51,704 nt of DNA. Source: Bacteroidales bacterium. GTDB lineage: Bacteria > Bacteroidota > Bacteroidia > Bacteroidales > UBA932. Below, one piece after another: positions 10,724 through 18,140 of the stretch. Below the pieces are notes generated by a model. The model did not search any database, was not told the origin of the DNA, and saw only the letters and a program-made list of their open reading frames with translations. The stretch's first letter is position 1. Every line of letters begins with the position of its first letter. The translations under genes were made by a program, and so were the position numbers. The stretch spans positions 1-51,704 of the forward strand of contig JAKSJM010000015.1 in the NCBI GenBank assembly GCA_024398075.1, written 5' to 3'.

Positions 10724-13684
10724 TTACTTCGAAAGGAGGTTAAGCTTCTCAAGTCTCATGTTGACATTGTCAAGGACATCATCAGTGTCGCCATAAGGCT
10801 CGTAGCCATTCTTCAGGCTCTTGTATGTAGCCTTGGCCTGACTGATGTTACCCTTCTCGACAAAGGCATCACCGAGCACGATGTACGCCTTGGCGAGCCA
10901 ATAAAGCTGATTGCCTGCATTTGGCGCGAAAGCGTATACCAGATCCTCGACTTTGTCGAAGTCTCCCCTGTCGTACGTGTCCTGGATGATCAAGTATGAC
11001 GCCTCTGCACCCTCTTCGGTGTTCGCAGAAGCACTTATCTTCTTAAGCAGTTCAAATGCCTCAGTACGCTGAGATGTGGCGAGGAGCGACTTAGCCTTCA
11101 CGTAATCAGCTTCAAGCTTCTCACTCTGAGTGCTTCTATTGTCCTTGCGAACATCCTGAGCAGCATCAATGGCGAGCTCGTATGTCTGAGCTCTATACGC
11201 AGAGCGCATCATACCAAGCATCGCGATATAGACATTTGCATCCATCTTCGCCTCACTCTTGAGGCTGGCATATCCCTGATATGCGTCGGCATAGCGCTCA
11301 AGGCCATAACACAGAGTAGCGTATCCTGAGAGCGCAGGCTCGCGATAGGCATTCTCAGGCGCAGCCAGAGAGGCCTTATAGTAGTCGAGCGCTTTCTCTT
11401 TCTTGCCAAGCTCCTTGCAGCATTCAGCCGCATAGAGGTTTGCTATGGCGAGGTGACTGCCTTCAGGATAAAGGTCTATGTACTTGTCAAGCGCCACAAG
11501 CGCCTTCTGGTAGTTCTCCGAGAGATAGATCTGCTCCGCAGAGTTGAAGTAAACAAGTTCCTTCTCCGCAGCTGTCTTCACAGTACCCTTTCCATTATTC
11601 TCGATGTACTCAAGATATTCCTCAGGCTCGCCCTTTGTCTGATAGATGGACTCGATGGCGAGAAGAGCGTCCTCGCGATAGCCGCTATGTGGCATCTGCT
11701 CAACCACCTGCTTGTAGTATGTCAAAGCCTTGTCATAGTCCTTGGCATTACGTGCGAGCATACCGAGCTCGATGCACGCCTTGGCGATGAAGGTGCTATC
11801 TTTAGCATTGTCCTTCAAAAGCATGAAAGCCTCCGCAGCCTCCGATGGATTCTTCACATCCACATACGCTCTACCGAGCTCATAAAGGCACTCTGCATAA
11901 AGAGGGGTAGATGGGTTCGCTGACTTCGTGGTGGAAAGAATGTCTGTCTTCTTCGACTTCTTGCCAGCAAGACCATAAGCAAGACCAAGCTGATAGCGTG
12001 GGTACAGATCGCTGAGGCCAGGATAGCCCACGATGACGCTCTCATATCCACTGATGGCATCGGTGTAGTTCTTCCTGATGAAGTCGCAGTCGGCGCGGCG
12101 CACAGCCGCATCCTTTCTGTATGCGCTTCCACCTTCCTCGATGTACCTGTCAAACCACTTCGCTGCATCAGCGTAAGCGCCGTCCTCAAAGAAGCAATAG
12201 GCGAGGTTATAGACAATGGAATCGCCCTCAATGCTACCGTCAAGAGCAGAGAGATTTCGAAGGTCTGAGAGTATCTCCTCTGCCTGCTCATACTTCTCTG
12301 TACGGAAGTAGCACTCCGACAGCCAGTAGCGAGCCAGCTGATTGAATGGGTCATTCTTACCCGTGAAGAATGAAGCAGCACGAAGGCAGTTCACCGCATC
12401 ACTGTAGGAACCATTCTGAACGAGCTGAACTGCGCGCAGATAATTAGCCTTCATATAGTTGCTCCTCATGTCAGGAGTAAGCTCATCTATCATGTCATAA
12501 GCCTTCACGGCCGAAGCGTAGTCCCTATTTACAAGAGCAGCAAGTGCCATGTATGAATAGATGTCATCACCTCTCTTCTTGTCTGCATACCTCGCGATGT
12601 AATCTCCAAATCCCTTGGTATCGCGGTTCAGGTCAAATGCAAGCTTCGCATAGTTGAACATGGCATCCTCCTGGATAGCAGGGTCAAACGAGAGCTCAGA
12701 AGCAGACTTGAAGCTCTGCATGGCAGCAACACGATTCTTAACCTGAAGATATGAATCCGCTGTCTGATAGTGTGCGATCTGGCTGAGTGAATCCGGAATG
12801 GCAGTAACCTTGGCATAATGGTCGATCGCTCCCATGTAGTCCTTCACCTCATACAGCACGGATCCTGCATAGAAGTAGTCGCTTCTGTTCTGGAGTGAAG
12901 ACTCTCCGAAGAAGTCCCTCGCCCTCTCAGCATCTCCCTGCACGAGATATGACTCGGAAATGATGCGCGCAAGATGCTTTTTGCGCTCTTCTGGCACCTT
13001 CTCATACATCTGAGGGCCATTCGCAGTCACGTACGAGTAATCCTTGTCCATGAACCTGCACTCGAGCACATAGTACGATGACTGCTCCTCGAAGCGTGGG
13101 TCCTTCGCCGCCTCGATGAAATGAGGCTCGGCTTTCACAAAATCCTGCTCCGCATAGAGAATGTATGCCAATGTGTAATGCGTAGGAGCCGTATAGTCAT
13201 TGAAAGGGAGGGAGAGTATCTTCTCGAGACGTATCTTTGAGTTCATCATGCTGCCAAGCATGAAGTCGCTATACGCTCTCTTATAGAGATACTCGGCCAT
13301 GTCGTCTGCGGAGATCTCGTCAGTGGAGAAGCTGGCGAACTGCGTTCTGGCACCGTCGTAGTCTCCGAGGTCGAAGAGGTTCAGTCCATGCTGATAATGG
13401 ATGTCAGCCCAAAGCGCTGTCTCTGGAAAGTCGGCGAAATACTGAGACATCTTCTCCTCATAGCCAAGCTTTCTTATCTTCATGTCGCACAGCAATGCGT
13501 AACCCTCTGAGAGCGGATCACGCTGCTCCAGACTCATGCTCTCAAAGAGACTGAGAGCCCTCTCGTACATGCCACTTTCATACAATGCCATGGCCTTCTT
13601 ATATGGGCCATCTGGAGTTCCAGCGGATGCCGAGACAGTTATCGCAAACGCCGCAAAAGCGGCAAATATCATTTTCTTTTTCAT
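10724..13684 (-). CDS. Secreted tetratricopeptide-repeat protein
   Basis: About 986 residues. I place the start at 13684 because this gives a clean signal peptide (MKKKMIFAAFAAFAITVSASAG); an in-frame ATG four codons earlier at 13696 is possible. The mature protein is a long array of helical TPR/Sel1-like repeats with recurrent A-x4-Y and G-Y-A/Y-x-L patterns (for example KAMALYESGMYERALSLFE near the N-terminus), similar to YbgF/BamD-type periplasmic scaffolds. It precedes an outer-membrane barrel gene by 5 nt, so a role as periplasmic partner or assembly scaffold of that barrel is a reasonable inference, not shown. Confidence 0.85.
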   Translation of the reverse strand: MKKKMIFAAFAAFAITVSASAGTPDGPYKKAMALYESGMYERALSLFESMSLEQRDPLSEGYALLCDMKIRKLGYEEKMSQYFADFPETALWADIHYQHGLNLFDLGDYDGARTQFASFSTDEISADDMAEYLYKRAYSDFMLGSMMNSKIRLEKILSLPFNDYTAPTHYTLAYILYAEQDFVKAEPHFIEAAKDPRFEEQSSYYVLECRFMDKDYSYVTANGPQMYEKVPEERKKHLARIISESYLVQGDAERARDFFGESSLQNRSDYFYAGSVLYEVKDYMGAIDHYAKVTAIPDSLSQIAHYQTADSYLQVKNRVAAMQSFKSASELSFDPAIQEDAMFNYAKLAFDLNRDTKGFGDYIARYADKKRGDDIYSYMALAALVNRDYASAVKAYDMIDELTPDMRSNYMKANYLRAVQLVQNGSYSDAVNCLRAASFFTGKNDPFNQLARYWLSECYFRTEKYEQAEEILSDLRNLSALDGSIEGDSIVYNLAYCFFEDGAYADAAKWFDRYIEEGGSAYRKDAAVRRADCDFIRKNYTDAISGYESVIVGYPGLSDLYPRYQLGLAYGLAGKKSKKTDILSTTKSANPSTPLYAECLYELGRAYVDVKNPSEAAEAFMLLKDNAKDSTFIAKACIELGMLARNAKDYDKALTYYKQVVEQMPHSGYREDALLAIESIYQTKGEPEEYLEYIENNGKGTVKTAAEKELVYFNSAEQIYLSENYQKALVALDKYIDLYPEGSHLAIANLYAAECCKELGKKEKALDYYKASLAAPENAYREPALSGYATLCYGLERYADAYQGYASLKSEAKMDANVYIAMLGMMRSAYRAQTYELAIDAAQDVRKDNRSTQSEKLEADYVKAKSLLATSQRTEAFELLKKISASANTEEGAEASYLIIQDTYDRGDFDKVEDLVYAFAPNAGNQLYWLAKAYIVLGDAFVEKGNISQAKATYKSLKNGYEPYGDTDDVLDNVNMRLEKLNLLSK

Positions 13685-13712
13685 ACCTCTGTCCATGAGT
13701 GTCTAAAACAAA

Positions 13713-13720
13713 CAAATTTA
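13713..13720 (-). promoter_or_regulatory. -7 element of the TPR/barrel operon
   Basis: TAAATTTG on the minus strand, about 28 nt before the ATG at 13684. It lies only 12 nt from the oppositely oriented element of the FtsE gene, so the upstream regions of the two promoters overlap. Confidence 0.6.
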
Positions 13721-13732
13721 CAAAAAATAAAC

Positions 13733-13740
13733 TATATTTG
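13733..13740 (+). promoter_or_regulatory. -7 element of the ftsE-like gene
   Basis: TATATTTG on the plus strand, 30 nt before the ATG at 13771. It rules out upstream in-frame starts such as the codon at 13699, which would precede the promoter. Confidence 0.65.
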
Positions 13741-13770
13741 CTTGTTATTTACAGCATAAATTTTGCCAAC

Positions 13771-14481
13771 ATGGAGAACTCACCAGTCATTTCTTTCAAG
13801 AACGCCGACATCATAAACGGAGAGGCAAAGGTCATTTATGGTATGAACATGGAAATCATGCCAAAGGACTTTGTCTACATAGTCGGAAAGGTAGGTACAG
13901 GAAAGACTTCCATCATCCGCACCATGATAGCGGAGAACAAACTTGAAAGCGGAGAAGGCAGCGTATGCGGCTTCGACCTCACCACCATCAAGGAGAAGGA
14001 AATCCCATATCTCAGAAGAAAGCTTGGAGTTGTATTCCAGGATTTCCAGCTTCTGATGGACAGGAGCGTAGAGGAGAACCTGAAGTTTGTCCTCAAGGCG
14101 ACTGGATGGAAGGACAAGGACGAGATGGACAGACGCATCGGCGAAGTGCTCCAGGCCGTAGGCATGAGCACCAAGTCGCACAAGATGCCGCATCAGCTCT
14201 CCGGTGGCGAGCAGCAGCGCATAGCCATTGCCCGCGCCATCCTCAACCAGCCGGAGGTGATCATCGCCGACGAGCCTACCGGAAACCTTGACAATGAAAC
14301 CGCAGACGGCATCATGCAGCTTCTCACATCGCTGAACGAGCAGAATGGTACTGCCATCGTCATGGTCACCCACAATCGCGGCATTTTCGAGAAGTACCCT
14401 GGAAGAATCTTCGTCTGCGAGGACGAAAAGTGCACCGAACCGGCATCGAAAGACAGTATCGACCTAGCCGCCACCATCTAG
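13771..14481 (+). CDS. ftsE: FtsE-like ABC transporter ATP-binding protein
   Basis: 236 residues from the ATG at 13771, the first start downstream of the predicted promoter. ABC ATPase motifs are complete: Walker A GKVGTGKTS, Q-loop VVFQDFQLL, signature LSGGEQQR, Walker B VIIADEPTGN and the switch histidine in VTHNR. The FQDFQLL Q-loop and the overall length match FtsE, which with FtsX couples ATP hydrolysis to septal wall hydrolysis; a LolD-type role is the alternative. No ftsX is adjacent, which is common in Bacteroidota. nth follows after 2 nt and is probably co-transcribed. Confidence 0.8.
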   Translation: MENSPVISFKNADIINGEAKVIYGMNMEIMPKDFVYIVGKVGTGKTSIIRTMIAENKLESGEGSVCGFDLTTIKEKEIPYLRRKLGVVFQDFQLLMDRSVEENLKFVLKATGWKDKDEMDRRIGEVLQAVGMSTKSHKMPHQLSGGEQQRIAIARAILNQPEVIIADEPTGNLDNETADGIMQLLTSLNEQNGTAIVMVTHNRGIFEKYPGRIFVCEDEKCTEPASKDSIDLAATI

Positions 14482-14483
14482 CC

Positions 14484-15119
14484 ATGCGCAAGAAAGACAG
14501 ATACTTCCAGATAGTCAAGTGGTTCAGCGAAAACATGCCAGTCGCTGAGACAGAGCTCCATTTCGAAACGCCATTCCAGCTGCTTGTGGCTGTGGTTCTC
14601 TCTGCGCAGTGCACCGACAAGCGTGTGAATGTAGTCACCCCTCCCCTCTTTGCGAAATATCCTACTGCAGAGACTCTGGGAGCAGCCACATTTGACGACA
14701 TCTACCCATACGTACGCAGCGTGTCATACCCGAATGCGAAGACCACACACATCATAGCCATGGCGCAGAAGATAGTCAGTGACTTCGGAGGCGAAGTGCC
14801 TTCCGACATCGATGCACTGATGTCTCTTCCAGGCGTTGGGCGCAAAAGCGCCAATGTCATCGCGTCCATAGTCTATGACCAGCCTGTCATCGCCGTCGAT
14901 ACACATGTGTTTCGCGTCTCACACAGACTTGGGCTATCTGACGGCAAGACTCCTGAGGCAGTGGAAAAGGAACTGGAGAAATACATCCCAGTAGAGAAGA
15001 GAGCCATATCGCATCACTGGCTCATACTGCATGGGCGCTATGTCTGCACCGCCAGAAACCCTAAGTGTGCGGAATGTGGGCTTCAGGAATATTGTAGAGA
15101 ATATCTTTCCGGAAGATAA
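14484..15119 (+). CDS. nth: Endonuclease III (DNA glycosylase/AP lyase)
   Basis: 211 residues from ATG 14484. Removes oxidised pyrimidines and cleaves the abasic site. Seen: the helix-hairpin-helix LPGVGRKSANV with catalytic K121, catalytic D139 in AVDTHVFR, and the 4Fe-4S cluster cysteines C188-x6-C195-x2-C198-x5-C204. All match E. coli Nth. An upstream in-frame start at 14430 lies inside the ftsE-like gene and is rejected because the protein then has an unrelated N-terminal tail. It is followed by a terminator at 15131. Confidence 0.94.
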   Translation: MRKKDRYFQIVKWFSENMPVAETELHFETPFQLLVAVVLSAQCTDKRVNVVTPPLFAKYPTAETLGAATFDDIYPYVRSVSYPNAKTTHIIAMAQKIVSDFGGEVPSDIDALMSLPGVGRKSANVIASIVYDQPVIAVDTHVFRVSHRLGLSDGKTPEAVEKELEKYIPVEKRAISHHWLILHGRYVCTARNPKCAECGLQEYCREYLSGR

Positions 15120-15130
15120 TCTAGAAAAAA

Positions 15131-15161
15131 AATCAGGCTGACCATCATGGCCAGCCTGATT
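15131..15161. terminator. Bidirectional terminator between nth and phosphoglucomutase
   Basis: A perfect 10-bp stem, AATCAGGCTG with CAGCCTGATT, loop ACCATCATGGC. An A-run lies on its left (T-run for the minus-strand gene) and TCATT on its right. It serves two convergent genes. Its arms resemble the tig-clpP hairpin and its core resembles the hairpin at 33010. Confidence 0.8.
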
Positions 15162-15179
15162 CATTATGCGGAAGTATGA

Positions 15180-16841
15180 TTACTTGACGAACTGAGCTTT
15201 GAGCTGAGCGATCTTATCGTCTGCGTCAGCACCCTTCGCGCCGAAGTAGAACTTGATCTTAGGTTCTGTACCGGAAGGACGAACAGAAACCACGTCGCCT
15301 GCCTCATCGAAGAACTGGAGCACATTTGACTTAGGCTGACCAGTCTTCTCTGGCTCGAGGTAGTCCACAACCTTGATTACAGGAGAGCCGCAGAGCTCAG
15401 TAGGAGGAGTAGCGCGCATGTCAGCCATGATCTGCTGAATCTCCTCAGCACCACTCTTACCCTTTCTGACGAGGCTCACAAGACCTTCCTTGCGATAGCC
15501 ATACTCCTTGTAAATCTTCTGCATGAGCTGATAGAGGGTAAGTCCCTGCTCAGCAGCCCAAGCAGCGCACTCTGCTACCATAGCACAAGCGATCTGTGCA
15601 TCCTTGTCACGAACGAACTGGCCCACATTGAAGCCATAGCTCTCCTCGCCGCCACAGATGAACTCGCCATCAGCCTCATTTCTCTTGACCACCTCAGCGA
15701 TATACTTGAAACCGGTGAGGACATTGTAAACCTTTACACCGAATGACGCACAGATCTCGGTGATAAGTTCACTGGTAACGATGGTCTTGACTACATACTT
15801 CGACGGATCGAGCTTTCCAAGTTCCTTCCAGCGATTAAGGATGTAGTAAGTGAGCATAGACGCAGTCTGGTTTCCGTTCATGAGGACCATCTTGCCCTCA
15901 TCATCCCTTACTGCGATACCCATACGGTCAGCGTCAGGGTCTGTAGCCATGACGATGTCAGCATTGTTCTTCTCAGCCACCTCGATGGCCATCTTGAGGG
16001 CTGAAGGCTCCTCTGGGTTCGGTGAAGCCACTGTAGGGAAATCGCCATCGCTCACGTCCTGTGCAGGCACATGGATGACATTCTTGAAGCCGAGACGCTT
16101 GAGGCACTCAGGAACAAGTCTCACGCCACAGCCATGAAGAGGTGTGTACACGAACTTGAAGTCGCTGTGCTTGGCACAAGCCTCTGGAGAGAGTGTGAGC
16201 GAAAGGATATCTGAGAGGTAGCTCTCGTCCATCTCCTTACCCATGAGCTCGATCTCACCGCACTGGAGGCCTGACTTGAACATTACCTGTGAAGGATCGG
16301 TTATCTTGCTTACCTCAGCGACGATATCCTTGTCTACAGGTGAGGTGATCTGACCACCGTCTGACCAGAATACCTTGTAGCCATTATACTCCTTAGGATT
16401 ATGTGAAGCGGTAACCATCACGCCGGCTACAGAACCGGTCTTACGGATGGAGTAGCTGAGCTCTGGTGTAGGTCTGATATTGTCGAAAAGATATACATGG
16501 ATACCATTGTTCGCCATGACCTCAGCGGTGATCTTCGCGAACAGCTTCGAGTTATTACGGCTGTCATAAGAGATGCAGACCTTGAGTTCACGATCGGTCA
16601 CATGCTCCTTGATATAGTTCGCAAGACCCTGGGTAGCCATACCGACAGTGTACTTGTTCATTCTGTTCGTGCCTACGCCCATGATGCCACGAAGGCCACC
16701 TGTACCGAACTCAAGGTTCTTGTAGAATGCGTCCTCGAAGGCTGCAGGATCCTCATTTCTGAGCTCAATGACTTTCATCTTTGTCTCCTGGTCGAAATCG
16801 CCATTTACCCAGCTGAGAGCCACTTCATTAAAATCTTTCAT
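15180..16841 (-). CDS. Phosphoglucomutase/phosphomannomutase family protein
   Basis: 553 residues, alpha-D-phosphohexomutase superfamily. Motifs in order: the active serine loop TASHNP with S146 (phosphoryl carrier), the metal site DPDADRMG (D301, D303, D305), the sugar-binding loop GGEESYGF (397-404) and the C-terminal phosphate site RPSGTEPKIK. Length and spelling fit the PgcA/PGM2-like group that interconverts glucose-1- and glucose-6-phosphate; activity on mannose phosphates or phosphopentoses is possible. It supplies sugar phosphates for polysaccharide or nucleotide-sugar synthesis. Its promoter element TAAATTTG lies at 16874-16881, about 32 nt before the ATG. Confidence 0.9.
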   Translation of the reverse strand: MKDFNEVALSWVNGDFDQETKMKVIELRNEDPAAFEDAFYKNLEFGTGGLRGIMGVGTNRMNKYTVGMATQGLANYIKEHVTDRELKVCISYDSRNNSKLFAKITAEVMANNGIHVYLFDNIRPTPELSYSIRKTGSVAGVMVTASHNPKEYNGYKVFWSDGGQITSPVDKDIVAEVSKITDPSQVMFKSGLQCGEIELMGKEMDESYLSDILSLTLSPEACAKHSDFKFVYTPLHGCGVRLVPECLKRLGFKNVIHVPAQDVSDGDFPTVASPNPEEPSALKMAIEVAEKNNADIVMATDPDADRMGIAVRDDEGKMVLMNGNQTASMLTYYILNRWKELGKLDPSKYVVKTIVTSELITEICASFGVKVYNVLTGFKYIAEVVKRNEADGEFICGGEESYGFNVGQFVRDKDAQIACAMVAECAAWAAEQGLTLYQLMQKIYKEYGYRKEGLVSLVRKGKSGAEEIQQIMADMRATPPTELCGSPVIKVVDYLEPEKTGQPKSNVLQFFDEAGDVVSVRPSGTEPKIKFYFGAKGADADDKIAQLKAQFVK

Positions 16842-16873
16842 ATACGTGTAAGAATTATTTGGTTACATTTTAA

Positions 16874-16881
16874 CAAATTTA
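16874..16881 (-). promoter_or_regulatory. -7 element of phosphoglucomutase
   Basis: TAAATTTG on the minus strand, 32 nt before the ATG at 16841, back-to-back with the plus-strand element at 16896. Confidence 0.6.
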
Positions 16882-16895
16882 CAAAATTATCATGA

Positions 16896-16903
16896 TATAT
16901 TTG
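16896..16903 (+). promoter_or_regulatory. -7 element of the methyltransferase, apparently leaderless
   Basis: TATATTTG ends 5 nt before the ATG at 16909, so transcription should start at or next to the start codon. Confidence 0.6.
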
Positions 16904-16908
16904 CAGAG

Positions 16909-18090
16909 ATGAAGAAAACTTTCGCAGAAATTCTCTCAGAGCAGAAAGCAGAGGTCAAGTCAAAGATGTCGAAGAAAGTTCCAGAGTGGTCAGAATACAG
17001 CCTGGAATACCCTTCGAAGCTTTGCACCGAGCAGTGCAGCTCGTCAGCCACAGCGCGCTACAAGGCGAAGCTGATGGAGCGCGTGGCGTCAAGCCGCAGG
17101 CCGCAGATGGACGGCGAGACGCAAGGCTGTAAGCCTAGGATCGCCGACATCACAGGAGGCCTGGGCGTAGATTGCTGGGCATTCTCGGAAGTGGCCGAGG
17201 CTGTCCTGCACAACGAGATGAACATCGAGCTTTCTGATGCCGTGCGAAAGAATTTCGAAGTCATTGGTGTACAGAATGCCACCTTTTCCAGCGTCTGCAT
17301 CACTCCTGACACAGTGGAAAAAGCACTTTCTCCATTCCACCCAAGCATAGTTTTCGCCGACCCAGCCCGTCGCGAGGCAGGCACAGGAAAGAAGGTTTTC
17401 AAACTTGAAGATTGCACTCCTGACATACTCACGCTGAAGCAGAAACTTCTGGAAATCAGCGAGAATATCGTCATTAAGTTATCTCCAATGGCCGACATTT
17501 CACTTGTATGCAAGAGTCTCGGTGAATGTGTCCGAGAAGTTCATGTGCTAGGCTCAGGAGGCCCTTCAGGAGAATGCAAGGAACTGCTCATCTGGATGCA
17601 GCGCGACTGGAAAGGTCCTTTAAGCATCACCGTGGCCGACGCTGGCGGTAGCCAGAACACCATTACATTCACACCTGGAGAAGAGGCGGAATCCATAGCC
17701 CAACCAGCAGAGGAAATAGCACCCGGGGACATTCTCATGGAGCCTTCAGCCGCACTCATGAAAGCTGGCTGTTATAACCTTCTATGCCAGAAGTTCTCGC
17801 TTCGTAAGCTCTCCGCATCCACCCATCTTTACGTAGCGCAGAGTATCCCAGACGAAATCATTGGACTAGTCAAATGCTTCACCATCAAGGAAGTACTTCC
17901 CATGAATGGGACGAGCATAAAGTCACTGTCCAAGGTTTACCCTCGCGCTGACGTGACAGCCCGAAACATCCCCATGAGCTCGGACCAGCTCCGCATAAAG
18001 CTCAAAGTAACCCCTGGCGACGGCCTGCACATTTTCGGCTGTCACTCCGACGCCCTCGGCCGCATTCTCCTCATCACTGAACGCATGTAA
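16909..18090 (+). CDS. Class I SAM-dependent methyltransferase, PG_1098-like with THUMP-like C-terminus
   Basis: 393 residues. The SAM-binding motif I is DITGGLGVDC (80-89), the acidic motif DPARR (151-155) replaces the usual NPPY, and the conserved N-terminal signature EQCSSSATARYKA (41-53) matches the Bacteroidota PG_1098 family with a ferredoxin-like domain and a C-terminal THUMP-like RNA-binding domain (about 310-393). A tRNA or rRNA substrate is likely from the family but has not been fixed. The N-terminus begins with the predicted transcript start. It ends 50 nt from the convergent DPP IV gene with a terminator in between. Confidence 0.78.
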   Translation: MKKTFAEILSEQKAEVKSKMSKKVPEWSEYSLEYPSKLCTEQCSSSATARYKAKLMERVASSRRPQMDGETQGCKPRIADITGGLGVDCWAFSEVAEAVLHNEMNIELSDAVRKNFEVIGVQNATFSSVCITPDTVEKALSPFHPSIVFADPARREAGTGKKVFKLEDCTPDILTLKQKLLEISENIVIKLSPMADISLVCKSLGECVREVHVLGSGGPSGECKELLIWMQRDWKGPLSITVADAGGSQNTITFTPGEEAESIAQPAEEIAPGDILMEPSAALMKAGCYNLLCQKFSLRKLSASTHLYVAQSIPDEIIGLVKCFTIKEVLPMNGTSIKSLSKVYPRADVTARNIPMSSDQLRIKLKVTPGDGLHIFGCHSDALGRILLITERM

Positions 18091-18093
18091 AAA

Positions 18094-18117
18094 AGGCCAC
18101 CACCGAAGTGGCAGCCT
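18094..18117. terminator. Bidirectional terminator of methyltransferase and DPP IV operon
   Basis: AGGC and CCAC arms pair with GTGG and GCCT around a CA/CA internal mismatch and a CGAA loop. The minus strand continues with TTTTTT, a strong ending for the DPP IV operon; the plus strand continues with CTTTC. Confidence 0.7.
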
Positions 18118-18140
18118 CTTTCAGAACGGCATCATCCGTC

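Noticed and set aside
13699-13770. N-terminal extension of the FtsE-like protein
   Set aside because: These codons lie before and across the predicted -7 element at 13733, so they would not be transcribed.
13780-14373. 197-codon minus-strand frame opposite the ftsE-like gene
   Set aside because: A shadow of a highly conserved ABC ATPase; its product has no recognisable motif.
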